A stretch of 64,000 bases of DNA, taken from positions 59,355-123,354 of the forward strand of contig JAHEJM010000001.1 in the NCBI GenBank assembly GCA_024638815.1, written 5' to 3'. Shown in pieces: positions 9,388 through 17,658 of the stretch (positions are counted from its first letter, which is position 1; each line of letters begins with the position of its first letter). A model generated the notes under the pieces. It ran no database searches. It was not told where the DNA came from and was given only the letters and a program-made list of their open reading frames with translations. This DNA comes from Acidimicrobiales bacterium (GTDB taxonomy: Bacteria > Actinomycetota > Acidimicrobiia > Acidimicrobiales > SZUA-35). Made by a program: the position numbers and the translations under genes.

Positions 9388-9840
9388 CTATCTTTGGCCC
9401 CCATCGCCGGGTGATGATCTGTCGTGCCCCGAACCGTCCTGCTCCAGCCGGCGCCGGGTTCGGCGGCGAAGCCAGTCCGTGGTCTCCCGACGGGCCTCCT
9501 CCTCGGCCTCGATGGAGTGGTAGGCGGCCATCCACCGGCGGTTGGCCCGCAGACCGGCCAGAAACGACAGCACATAGCGGCCCGAGAACCCGGCCACACC
9601 CAACTCGGCCCATTGCCGGACGTGTACCAGCTCATGGGCCAGCAGCGTGCTCGAGCCGTCATCCGGTACGTGTTTGGCCAACAGCACGTAGCGACCCAGA
9701 GTCATGCCCACGTACTGGCCGGGTAGGGCCGGGACCTCGACGATCCGAACCCGGCGGGCCAGGTCGCCGGTGATCACGTCATAGGACTCGATTTCGGCCG
9801 GCGTCAGGCCTCGGCCGATCGAGGGGACCGGTGGCATCAT
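9388..9840 (-). CDS. Small zincin-like metallopeptidase (HELVH)
   Basis: 150-residue protein with a clear zinc metallopeptidase motif: LLAHELVHVRQW (HELVH at 69-73) and a downstream Glu-rich EAEEEAR that could give the third ligand. The size and the AELG...RYVLSFL layout resemble DUF4157-like peptidases of actinobacteria. No signal peptide is seen. Two ATG codons in a row (9840 and 9837) are possible starts. It is divergent from the AarF-like gene with only 35 bp between them, so the two promoters must be very close or overlap. Substrate unknown. Confidence 0.7.
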   Translation of the reverse strand: MMPPVPSIGRGLTPAEIESYDVITGDLARRVRIVEVPALPGQYVGMTLGRYVLLAKHVPDDGSSTLLAHELVHVRQWAELGVAGFSGRYVLSFLAGLRANRRWMAAYHSIEAEEEARRETTDWLRRRTRRRLEQDGSGHDRSSPGDGGQR

Positions 9841-9864
9841 GGTTCCAGTATGGCCGGGCCGCCA

Positions 9865-9870
9865 TACCAT
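9865..9870 (+). promoter_or_regulatory. Possible -10 hexamer of the AarF-like gene
   Basis: TACCAT ends five bases before the ATG at 9876 (eight before the ATG at 9879). No ribosome binding site is present, so a leaderless or very short-leader transcript is likely. No good -35 is seen. Confidence 0.4.
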
Positions 9871-9875
9871 GGTCG

Positions 9876-11393
9876 ATGATGACCGTCGCCTCCCGAGTCC
9901 CCCGTCCGACCCGGCTGCTTCTTGCCGTCGCCTTGCCGGCGGCGGTCGCCATCGCCATTCTCCGGTGGAGGACCGGTCGTCGGCCCGTGACCGACCGCCC
10001 GGTGGCAGGCCACGGTCTGGCCCATCGCAATCTGCGACTGGCCCGCCTCGGCGTTCGGGGCGGCCGTCGTTACGCCTGGCACAAGGCTCGTCGCACCTTC
10101 GCCTCGGTGGAACGCCAGCTCGAGCTCGATCAGGACTTCCAGATCCGTACCGCCGAGGACGTGACGCGGGAGCTGGGGAACATGAAGGGGGCCATGATGA
10201 AGCTGGGTCAGATGGCCAGCTATCTCGACACCGGCCTGCCCGACAACGTGCGCACCACCCTGGCGTCGCTCCAGAGCGATGCACCACCGATGGCGCCGGA
10301 ACTGGCTGCACGCCAGATCGAAGACCAACTCGGTGCTCCACCGGAGGAGCTGTTCGCCCGGTGGGATCCCCAACCGTTTGCAGCCGCCTCGATCGGTCAG
10401 GTTCATCGGGCCATTACCCACGACGATCGGGCCGTAGCCGTCAAGGTTCAGTACCCGGGAGTGGCCAAGGCGGTGCGATCCGATCTGGCCAACGCCGGCT
10501 GGATCTTCGGCGGGCTGGCCACCATGTTCCCCGGCCTCGACCCCGAGCCGGTGGTGGCTGAGATCAGAGAGCGGTTGATCGACGAGCTGGATTACCGCCG
10601 GGAGGCCGAGAACCAGCGTCTGTTCGTCGACTACTTCCGGGATCACCCCTACATCGCCGTGCCGGACGTCGTCGACGAGCTGTCGTCGGCCCAGGTGTTG
10701 ACCACCGAGCTTGCCACCGGCCATCGGTTTGCCGAGGTGGTCAACTGGAGCAAGCGGGAGCGGGACCTGGCGGCCGAGAGCCTGTTCCGGTTCTCGTTCG
10801 GGGCCATCTACTCGCTTCACGCCTTCAACGGCGACCCTCATCCCGGGAACTATTTGTTCAATCCCGGGGGTCGGATCACGTTCCTCGACTTCGGTCTGGT
10901 CAAACGGTTCACTCCCGGCGAGACCGAACTGTTCGCCGATCTGATCGACAAGATGGTGCTCACCCGGGATCCGGCCGGGTTCCGCCGGGTTGTGGAGGAC
11001 GCCGGCATCCTTCCTTCCGATGCCGCCTTCCCCGACGACACGGTCTACGACTACTTCAGCTATTACTACCGCTATGTGCTCCACGATCGTCCGATCGTGA
11101 TCGACGAGTCCTACACCGCCGACGGGGTCGATCGCCTGTTCAACGCCGGCGGGCCCTACGGCGACCTGATGCGCCGGCTCAATGTGCCCCCGGCTTTCGT
11201 TGTGGTCCAGCGCATCACTCTGGGCCTGATGGGTTTGTTCGCCGACCTCCAGGCCGAAGGCAACTGGCAGGCCATCGCCCGCGAACTCTGGCCCTTCACC
11301 GACGGGCCACCGTCGACCCCCATGGCTCACGAGATCGAACGCTGGCGACTGAGCAGGGGCGGACGGCAACCGTCCACCGGCTCGGTGGCCTGA
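9876..11393 (+). CDS. ABC1/AarF/UbiB-family atypical kinase
   Basis: Predicted 505-residue member of the ABC1 (UbiB/AarF/COQ8) atypical kinase-ATPase family. Visible motifs in order: the KxGQ signature (MMKLGQMASYLD), the Ala-rich nucleotide loop (PFAAASIGQVHRA), the catalytic Lys in VAVKVQYPG, and the metal-binding HPGNYLFNPGG with LDFGLVKRF. A hydrophobic N-terminal segment may anchor it. Family members are needed for quinone biosynthesis in proteobacteria; the actinobacterial role is less clear. The start is one of two ATGs (9876 or 9879). It is divergent from the zincin gene and convergent with ferrochelatase. Confidence 0.9.
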   Translation: MMTVASRVPRPTRLLLAVALPAAVAIAILRWRTGRRPVTDRPVAGHGLAHRNLRLARLGVRGGRRYAWHKARRTFASVERQLELDQDFQIRTAEDVTRELGNMKGAMMKLGQMASYLDTGLPDNVRTTLASLQSDAPPMAPELAARQIEDQLGAPPEELFARWDPQPFAAASIGQVHRAITHDDRAVAVKVQYPGVAKAVRSDLANAGWIFGGLATMFPGLDPEPVVAEIRERLIDELDYRREAENQRLFVDYFRDHPYIAVPDVVDELSSAQVLTTELATGHRFAEVVNWSKRERDLAAESLFRFSFGAIYSLHAFNGDPHPGNYLFNPGGRITFLDFGLVKRFTPGETELFADLIDKMVLTRDPAGFRRVVEDAGILPSDAAFPDDTVYDYFSYYYRYVLHDRPIVIDESYTADGVDRLFNAGGPYGDLMRRLNVPPAFVVVQRITLGLMGLFADLQAEGNWQAIARELWPFTDGPPSTPMAHEIERWRLSRGGRQPSTGSVA

Positions 11394-11404
11394 GCTGGAA
11401 CGAA

Positions 11405-11426
11405 ACCGACCCTAGTCGGGTCCGGT
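11405..11426. terminator. Hairpin between convergent AarF-like gene and hemH
   Basis: GACCC and GGGTC pair around a TAGTC loop, and ACCG/CGGT extends the stem with a bulge. There is no U-tract. It lies between convergent genes and overlaps the hemH stop codon, so it may act as a bidirectional terminator. Confidence 0.35.
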
Positions 11427-12533
11427 CGAGTTCGGCGCGGCCGGTCGGCGGGGTGGGAGGCAGTGGTCGGGGGGACACTGGTCGGGCCAGGGGCCGAGGT
11501 GGCCGAGTGCGAGCCGAGGCGCACCCACGGTCTGCTCCTCCACCAGGTTTCGGATCATGGTCACGAAACGGGGGTCGGTACCGGCGGTCGGAACCCGGAT
11601 GTAGCCCAATCCCAGCTCGGCTGCGGTTCGGGCGGCCTGGGTGTCGAGATCGAACATGACCTCCATGTGGTCGCTGACAAACCCGAGTGGTACCACGACC
11701 ACCGACCCCACACCCTGTTGCGAAAGCGTGGCCAGATGGTCGTTGACATCGGGCTCCAGCCACGGGATCCGGGGCGGCCCGCTGCGAGATTGGTAGACGA
11801 CGTCGAACGGCTCGATCTCCCCATCCTCCGAGTAGCCTGCGCGCTCCATGACCAGGCGGGCCGCCTCGCGCAGCTGGACCTCGTAGTCGCAGGCGGCGGC
11901 CATCGACACCGGAATGGAATGGGCGGTGAACACCACACGATCCGGCCCGGATACCGTGGTCTCGGTCAGGTGGCGCCGTCCCTCGACCAGCTTGGAGGCC
12001 ATGGTCTCGACAAAGCCCGGATGGTTGTAGTAGAGGCGCAGCTTCTGCAGCTGCGGTGCCCGGTCCCCGACGACCTCGGTCGCCTCGGTCAGGTTCTCCC
12101 GGTACTGCCGGCAGCCCGAGTAGCTGCCGAAGGCCGAGGTGACGAAGACGAGTGCCCGGCGCACCCCGTCGTCGGCCATGTGCTGAACGGTGTCGGCCAG
12201 GTAGGGGTGCCAATTGCGGGCCCCGAAGTAGACGGGAAGGTCGATCTCGCCGGCGGTGAACTCCTGCTCCACTGCCGCCACCAGATCCCGGCACTGGCTA
12301 TTGATGGGGGACACCCCGCCGAAGACCTCGTACTGTTCGGCCACCTCGGCCAGGCGCTCGTCGGGGACGTTGCGGCCACGGGTCACGTTTCGCAGAAACG
12401 GCATCACATCGTTCGGATGCTCGGGACCGCCGAACGACAGCACGAGCAAGGCGTCGACCGGAACCGAAGGGTTGGGCGAGCCGAGACGGACCGGGGTGTC
12501 GGTGCTGTTCTCGGGAGTGGTGTGTCGGGTCAC
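11412..12533 (-). CDS. hemH: Ferrochelatase, probably coproporphyrin type
   Basis: Inserts ferrous iron into a porphyrin near the end of haem synthesis. In actinobacteria this enzyme normally acts on coproporphyrin III (CpfC). The 373-residue product shows LLVLSFGGPE, GGVSPIN, the catalytic FTAHSIP His region, PFDVVYQSRSG, and a VVVVPLGFVSDHMEV segment with the conserved Glu. Cysteines in SGCRQYR and near the C-terminus (C353, C358) could carry a 2Fe-2S cluster, as in other actinobacterial ferrochelatases, though the spacing is not one I can match exactly. It starts at a GTG; a TAGCCT hexamer lies ten bases upstream. No other haem gene is adjacent. Confidence 0.95.
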   Translation of the reverse strand: MTRHTTPENSTDTPVRLGSPNPSVPVDALLVLSFGGPEHPNDVMPFLRNVTRGRNVPDERLAEVAEQYEVFGGVSPINSQCRDLVAAVEQEFTAGEIDLPVYFGARNWHPYLADTVQHMADDGVRRALVFVTSAFGSYSGCRQYRENLTEATEVVGDRAPQLQKLRLYYNHPGFVETMASKLVEGRRHLTETTVSGPDRVVFTAHSIPVSMAAACDYEVQLREAARLVMERAGYSEDGEIEPFDVVYQSRSGPPRIPWLEPDVNDHLATLSQQGVGSVVVVPLGFVSDHMEVMFDLDTQAARTAAELGLGYIRVPTAGTDPRFVTMIRNLVEEQTVGAPRLALGHLGPWPDQCPPDHCLPPRRPAAPNSTGPD

Positions 12534-12649
12534 GCTGTGGGGAAGGCTATCAACGTGTCCCCGGCTTCGGCCGGTTCATGACGCCACAAGCCGGTTGGGT
12601 CCCACCGGCGATGCGGCCATCGGCCTAGTGCGTAGGAGCGGGCCGGGGA

Positions 12650-13000
12650 TCAGGCGGAAAGCGTGACCGGATCTTTGAGCAGACCCTGGGCCCGGGCCCG
12701 ATCCCGGGCCTGCACCACCGAGCGTCGACTGGGGGAGCGTGGCGGGTAACCGGCAGCCGCACGCTGCTCGTCGTTCTCCCCGCCCCAGAAGCCGTGCTCC
12801 CGGTTCAATCTGGCCGTGGTCCGGCATTGCACCATGACCGTGCATGATCCACAGTAGGCGGCTGCGATGGCCTCCCGTTCCACCCGTCGTTCCGGGCGCT
12901 CCGCCGCCGGTCCGAAGAACACATGGGTCAGACCCCTGCACGTACCCTCATCAGCCCAGTTCACGCTGGTTTCCGGGTGTAGTGCATAGTCGGTGTCCAT
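12650..13000 (-). CDS. WhiB-family Fe-S transcription regulator
   Basis: 116-residue WhiB-like protein. Such proteins bind a redox-sensitive 4Fe-4S cluster and pair with the primary sigma factor to control transcription. The four cluster cysteines are C21, C50, C53 and C59 (CxxCx5C), followed by the GFWGG turn and a basic C-terminal segment (RRSVVQARDRARAQG). The ATG is preceded by GGTGGGAG seven bases upstream. The 5' region is unusually AT-rich for this window (about 13035-13080) and probably holds its promoter. Which subfamily (WhiB1-7) it belongs to cannot be decided by eye. Confidence 0.95.
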   Translation of the reverse strand: MDTDYALHPETSVNWADEGTCRGLTHVFFGPAAERPERRVEREAIAAAYCGSCTVMVQCRTTARLNREHGFWGGENDEQRAAAGYPPRSPSRRSVVQARDRARAQGLLKDPVTLSA

Positions 13001-13232
13001 AGTCAGGCTCCCACCACTGTCGCTGGCACAGGTTGGACGATCGAGAACTTGTTAGATCTTGAAACTAAACATAAGTAAAAGTCGCCGGGCGGTCAAAAGT
13101 TCCCGGTGTGCTTTCCGTCACGTCGCAACCTTGGCGATCAAACAGCCAAAGCGGGCTCTCGGAGTGACGGTCGAGGAGGTCATCGGCCCCCATCGGTAGT
13201 GAATTGTAGGTTGAGCTGCCACCCTCGAATGG

Positions 13233-14132
13233 GTGCGAGTCATGACCTGGAATCTCTGGTGGCGATTCGGTCCCTGGGAGGCCCGACATCCCGGAATTGT
13301 GGCCGAACTCAAGGCGGTCGACGCCGATGTCGTGCTTCTCCAAGAGGTGTGGGCCGAAGATGACCGGGACCAGGCCGCCATCCTGGCCGAGGACCTGGGT
13401 TTCCACCTGGTTCGCAGCACGGCGAACGACGGTCGACCTCAGCGATTCGGCAACGCCATTCTCAGCCGGTTTCCGCTGGAACGGGCCGGCCAGTTGACGC
13501 TGCCCTCGGAATCCGGAGGTGGTGGTCATCGAAGCGCGCTGGCCGCCTGGATCCGCCCCGGAGCTCTTGCCGGCCGGGGCCGACAGCTCGTGGTCACCAC
13601 TCATCTCGACTGGCGGTACGATGCCAGCGCCCTCCGACAGCGTCAGCTGGCTGCAATCGTGGATTTGGTCGTCGATCTGGCCCCCGGCGGTCAGGGCCCC
13701 GCCCACGAGATCGGGGCCGCCGACGACGACGTCGAAGCCACCAACCGGACCGGGACATCCGCCCCGACCGGCAATGACGACGAACCCGTCGCCGTCATTC
13801 TCGGTGGCGACTTCAACGCCCAACCCCAGTCCCAGGAGCTTCGGAGGTTGACCGGATTGGAGGCTCCGTATCGGCCCGGTCTCGTGTTCACCGACGCCTG
13901 GGCCGCCACCAGTGATGAGCCGGGCTACACCTGGACCAGGGACAACGACAACGCCAAGGACGCCGTCTTTCCCCGGCGGCGGCTGGACTACGTCTTCGTC
14001 AGCTGGCCTCGAGCCAAGCCGTACGGCAATCCCCTGTCCACCCGACTGGCGGGAACCCACCGCCACGGCGATACCGTCCCGTCTGACCACTATGCCGTAG
14101 TGGCCGAACTCGACGATCGAACCGTACCCTGA
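13233..14132 (+). CDS. Endonuclease/exonuclease/phosphatase-family hydrolase
   Basis: 299-residue EEP-fold metal-dependent phosphodiesterase. The active-site set is complete: TWNLWW, LLQEVW (metal-binding Glu), TTHLDW, GGDFNAQP (catalytic Asp and Asn), and the C-terminal PSDHYAVVAEL (Asp-His pair). The family covers DNA repair nucleases, phospholipases and inositol phosphatases, and the substrate cannot be read from sequence. There is no signal peptide. The start is a GTG at 13233, with an in-frame ATG three codons later as alternative. It is divergent from whiB and followed after 47 bp by a DUF2510 membrane protein on the same strand. Confidence 0.9.
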   Translation: MRVMTWNLWWRFGPWEARHPGIVAELKAVDADVVLLQEVWAEDDRDQAAILAEDLGFHLVRSTANDGRPQRFGNAILSRFPLERAGQLTLPSESGGGGHRSALAAWIRPGALAGRGRQLVVTTHLDWRYDASALRQRQLAAIVDLVVDLAPGGQGPAHEIGAADDDVEATNRTGTSAPTGNDDEPVAVILGGDFNAQPQSQELRRLTGLEAPYRPGLVFTDAWAATSDEPGYTWTRDNDNAKDAVFPRRRLDYVFVSWPRAKPYGNPLSTRLAGTHRHGDTVPSDHYAVVAELDDRTVP

Positions 14133-14179
14133 CCCGCCCGCCCTGACCGGGCCGCTTTCCCCAGGACCGTCCTCGACCT

Positions 14180-15373
14180 GTGAACGACCCCGCACCAACT
14201 CCGCCACCATCGGCCGGGCCTCCCGCCGGCTGGTACACCGACCCGTCGGGGCGGCCCGGACTGCGATGGTGGGACGGCGCCGGCTGGACCGAGCATCATC
14301 AGCCGCCGCCTCCGAGTCCCGGATTCGGAGGCCGAGACGACACCCGAGCAGGAGAGCGATCGTCCTGGGGGCGGGGCTCCACAACCGGGCAGCCATTGCC
14401 GCTGGAGCCTCCGGCAGCGCAGCAGATGATCCCGGTGGGGGAGTGGTTGTCCCGTAGTTTCCGGTTGTCGGTGCGGGAGGCCGGCCATTTCCTTCCTGTC
14501 GTGGTGCTGATCCTGGTCCCGGCCTATTTGGCGCTGTCGGTTGCGCTCTGGTACGGACTGCGAGATGTGGTCATGGTGAGCGACCGAATCAGGGGCACCA
14601 TCGGCTTCGAGGGCGATCTGACGGCGGCCCTTGGTCTGGCCGGACTCGCCGTCGCACTCCTGATCCTGCTGTTCCACCTGGTGTACGCCACCGCCTGCTG
14701 CCACTTCCGGGCGGTGGCGATCGCCGGGTCGACAGCCGGGTCCGACACCCCACATGGCGATCCGGATGGCGAGTCCGCTCCCGCCCTTTGGCGGGCGGCA
14801 CTGCACTCCGGCCTCTTGCGTTGGCCCCCGGTCTCGGCCACCTTCCTGGTTCGGCTGGCCGCCTATTGGGGAATCTTCGCCCTGTTGTCATTCCTGACCG
14901 CGGCTTCGCCGTTCTTCGCGCTGCTGTTTCCGCTGTGGCCACTGGTGGCGGTGATGGTGTGGGTTCGGTATTCGCTGGCCGGGGTGGTGGCGGCGGTCGG
15001 TGATGACGGGCACGGTCGGTCGACCATTGCCTCCCTGTCGGCCAGCGCGGCCGCCACCCGATTCCGGTTCTGGCCGCTGCTCGGTCGGTTGTTGGCCCTT
15101 GCCGTGGTCGGCGCGTCGCTGTTCTTCTTCGGCAATGTTGTTGGTGGCCTGTTCTCCGCCCTCAGTGGCGCCCAGCCGACGGGCACGGTCGATCCCTTTG
15201 CCGAACGCATCGCCTTCAACCAGGTGCTCCCCACCAATCCGGCGTCGTTTGCCCTAAACTGGTTGTTCCTGGCTTTCGGCGCCGGTGCCTGGCAGGTGCT
15301 TTCGGCTGCCGGCCACAGCCTGCTCTATGCCGACCTCGACGGCTCTCGCTCCGCCGACTCCGTCCACCACTGA
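14180..15373 (+). CDS. DUF2510 multi-pass membrane protein
   Basis: 397-residue protein with an N-terminal DUF2510 module (PAGWYTDP, then LRWWDGAGWTEHH, about residues 15-40), a Pro/Gly-rich linker, then roughly six hydrophobic segments. Examples are FLPVVVLILVPAYLALSVALW, LTAALGLAGLAVALLILLFHLV, SPFFALLFPLWPLVAVMVW and LLALAVVGASLFFFGNVVGGLFS. The C-terminal part resembles multi-pass membrane proteins with no assigned role. DUF2510 is an actinobacterial membrane-protein module of unknown function. The start is a GTG; no strong ribosome binding site is visible. It follows the EEP hydrolase and may share its transcript. Confidence 0.8.
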   Translation: MNDPAPTPPPSAGPPAGWYTDPSGRPGLRWWDGAGWTEHHQPPPPSPGFGGRDDTRAGERSSWGRGSTTGQPLPLEPPAAQQMIPVGEWLSRSFRLSVREAGHFLPVVVLILVPAYLALSVALWYGLRDVVMVSDRIRGTIGFEGDLTAALGLAGLAVALLILLFHLVYATACCHFRAVAIAGSTAGSDTPHGDPDGESAPALWRAALHSGLLRWPPVSATFLVRLAAYWGIFALLSFLTAASPFFALLFPLWPLVAVMVWVRYSLAGVVAAVGDDGHGRSTIASLSASAAATRFRFWPLLGRLLALAVVGASLFFFGNVVGGLFSALSGAQPTGTVDPFAERIAFNQVLPTNPASFALNWLFLAFGAGAWQVLSAAGHSLLYADLDGSRSADSVHH

Positions 15374-15450
15374 CACCGCCCGGGTACTTCCCGGCTCCGT
15401 GCCCGTCGGCCTCTGGGCGCCCCCGTAGGTTTCCCATGCGGAGTCGTAAC

Positions 15451-17610
15451 ATGAGATCACCGTCATCGCGGTCGTCATCATCCCGGCCATCGTCCGACTC
15501 GACGCCACCGGCGTCCGACCATGCCGATCCGCTGACCGCGGAGCAGGCCCATCTCGATCGCGCCTATGAGTGCCTGGCGGCCATGCGATCCCGGGCCGAC
15601 GCCACCCTGGCCATCGGGGAACGCTCGGTCCGGGAAGAGGACACCGTCGACGCCCATGTCACCCGCTACCACCTGGAGCGTCGAGCCCAGGCCCTGAGGG
15701 CCGACGGCGGTCCCTTGTGCTTCGGTCGGATCGATTCCGACGGCGGCCAACGATGGCACATCGGACGCCGGCATGTCGAAGACGACGAGAGCCGCCCGGT
15801 GGTGGTCGACTGGCGAGCCCCGGTCGCCGCCCCGTTCTACCGGGCCACGGTGGTTGATCCGCTCGGTCTGATCTTCCGCCGCCGGTTCAGTGTCGAGGGG
15901 CGGACCATCATTGCCGTGTTCGATGAGGATCTGACCGATCCTGACGCCGCTGCCGTCGGTGTACCCGATCCGCTACTGGCCGAGCTGGAACGGGGTCGAT
16001 CGGGGCGAATGGGCGACATCGTGGCCACCATCGCCGCCGAGCAGGACCACATCATACGGGCCCCACTGGATCGGCTCCTGGTGGTGCAAGGCGGACCGGG
16101 CACGGGCAAGACGGCGGTGGGACTGCATCGGGCCGCCTTCCTGTTGTTCCAGCATCGTCGGGAACTGATGGACACTCGGGTACTGGTGCTCGGTCCAAAC
16201 CCGGTCTTCCTCCGCTACATCGCCGATGTGTTGCCGTCACTGGGCGAGACCTCGGTCCGCCAGACAACGGTGGCCGATCTGGTGGCGGCCAGGTTCCGGG
16301 TTCGAGCCGTCGACGACGCAGCGGTGCGCGAGATCAAGGGCCGGGGAGACATGGCCCGGGTCATCGACCGGGCACTCCGGGACCGCATCGTCGTGCCGGC
16401 CGAGGGTATCGAGATTCGGTCGGGGCTGGCCGTGGTCCGGTTCGACGCCGACGACCTGGCCACCGTGCTGAAACCGGTGCTCGAGGGCAACCTGCCCTTC
16501 AATCAGGGTCGCGACGTGGCTCGACGGCTGGTGGTGGCCGAGAGCTGGCGTCGTCATCGATCCCGCCTCGGAGTCGACCCCGGCACCGAGACGGCGTTCA
16601 CGTCGGCCGCCGGTCGGGATCCCGGCTTCAACAAAGCGTTCGACAAGTTGTGGCCTCGGCTCGAGTGTGCTGCGCTGATTCGGAGCCTCTACACCTCACC
16701 CCGGCGCCTGTCGCGGGCCGCCGACGGGCTTCTGACAACCGACGAGCAAGCGCTGTTGCGACGAAAGGGCGCCTCGAAGCTCAGCAAGGAACGGTGGACG
16801 GCAGCCGACATTCCCCTGCTGGACGAGGCCGACGCCCGGTGCAACGGCGTCGCCGTGCGCTACGGCCACATCGTGGTCGATGAGGCCCAGGATCTCTCGG
16901 CCATGGCCCTGCGTATGATCGCCCGCCGGGCCAAGGGGCATTCCATGACCGTGCTCGGCGACCTGGCCCAGGCCACGACGCCGGAAGCAACCGTGTCGTG
17001 GACCGAATCGATACGCCATCTGAGTCACACCATTGCGGCCGACGACGGTGCCGGGCTCGACATCGACGTCGAGCACGGTCCCGATGCCGAGGTGGCGGAG
17101 CTGACCGTCGGCTACCGGGTACCGGCCGCCATCTTGGACGTGGCCAACCGACTACTGGCCGAGGCCGCTCCTGCGGTCACCCCTGCCCGATCCGTCCGCG
17201 GCGGAGGGGAGCCGCTCCGGATCCTGACTGCCGAACCTGTCGAGCTGCCGACGGTGTTGGCGAGTGAGGTGGCCGCCCTACGGGAGCGGGAGCTCAGCAT
17301 CGCCGTGATCGTGCATGACCACGACACGATGGAGGCGGCGGCCGACGCCTTGGGGACGGTCGGACTCCCGATCCAGGTGTTCGACCGGTCCCGGACGGCG
17401 GCCGGCCTACCAGGGGTGGACGCCGTGGCCATCCTTGACCCGGCGGCGTCCAAAGGCCTGGAGTTCGATGCGGTGGTCGTGGTCGAGCCCGGTGACATCG
17501 CCGCCCTGCCATCCGGTCTTCGTCATCTCTACGTGGCCATGACCAGGGCCGTGCAGTATCTCAGCGTCGTCCATTCCCGGCCTCTGCCGGCCCTTCTCGA
17601 TTTGGAATGA
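15451..17610 (+). CDS. HelD/HelR-family RNA polymerase recycling ATPase
   Basis: UvrD-like ATPase of the HelD class, which binds RNA polymerase rather than unwinding DNA, releasing stalled complexes; actinobacterial HelR members also displace rifampicin. The 719-residue product starts with the coiled helical arm (EQAHLDRAYECLAAMRSR), then the HelD-specific RPVVVDWRAPVAAPFYRA block, Walker A GGPGTGKT at 214-221, IVVDEAQDLS (Walker B), TVLGDLAQAT, and LDPAASKGLEFDAVVVVEP with the C-terminal YVAMTRAVQYL motif. The ATG at 15451 has CGGAG seven bases upstream; an in-frame ATG at 15436 is less well placed. It is convergent with the ParE-like gene. Confidence 0.9.
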   Translation: MRSPSSRSSSSRPSSDSTPPASDHADPLTAEQAHLDRAYECLAAMRSRADATLAIGERSVREEDTVDAHVTRYHLERRAQALRADGGPLCFGRIDSDGGQRWHIGRRHVEDDESRPVVVDWRAPVAAPFYRATVVDPLGLIFRRRFSVEGRTIIAVFDEDLTDPDAAAVGVPDPLLAELERGRSGRMGDIVATIAAEQDHIIRAPLDRLLVVQGGPGTGKTAVGLHRAAFLLFQHRRELMDTRVLVLGPNPVFLRYIADVLPSLGETSVRQTTVADLVAARFRVRAVDDAAVREIKGRGDMARVIDRALRDRIVVPAEGIEIRSGLAVVRFDADDLATVLKPVLEGNLPFNQGRDVARRLVVAESWRRHRSRLGVDPGTETAFTSAAGRDPGFNKAFDKLWPRLECAALIRSLYTSPRRLSRAADGLLTTDEQALLRRKGASKLSKERWTAADIPLLDEADARCNGVAVRYGHIVVDEAQDLSAMALRMIARRAKGHSMTVLGDLAQATTPEATVSWTESIRHLSHTIAADDGAGLDIDVEHGPDAEVAELTVGYRVPAAILDVANRLLAEAAPAVTPARSVRGGGEPLRILTAEPVELPTVLASEVAALRERELSIAVIVHDHDTMEAAADALGTVGLPIQVFDRSRTAAGLPGVDAVAILDPAASKGLEFDAVVVVEPGDIAALPSGLRHLYVAMTRAVQYLSVVHSRPLPALLDLE

Positions 17611-17633
17611 CGGCCCGGTCGGTGGGTACGAGC

Positions 17634-17657
17634 CGGTCGCCCCTCCCGACCGGAGGG
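17634..17657. terminator. Alternative hairpins between convergent HelD-like and ParE-like genes
   Basis: CGGTCG/CGACCG (loop of seven) and CCCTCC/GGAGGG (loop of five) are mutually exclusive stems in the 48-bp gap between the two stops. No T-run follows on either strand, so termination is plausible but weakly supported. Confidence 0.3.
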
Positions 17658-17658
17658 A

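Noticed and set aside
9837-11369. 510-codon open frame antisense to the AarF-like gene
   Set aside because: It is a high-GC shadow: the plus strand carries full ABC1 kinase motifs, and the antisense product matches no family.
13065-14396. 443-codon frame antisense to the EEP hydrolase
   Set aside because: No domain, and the hydrolase on the plus strand has a complete active site.
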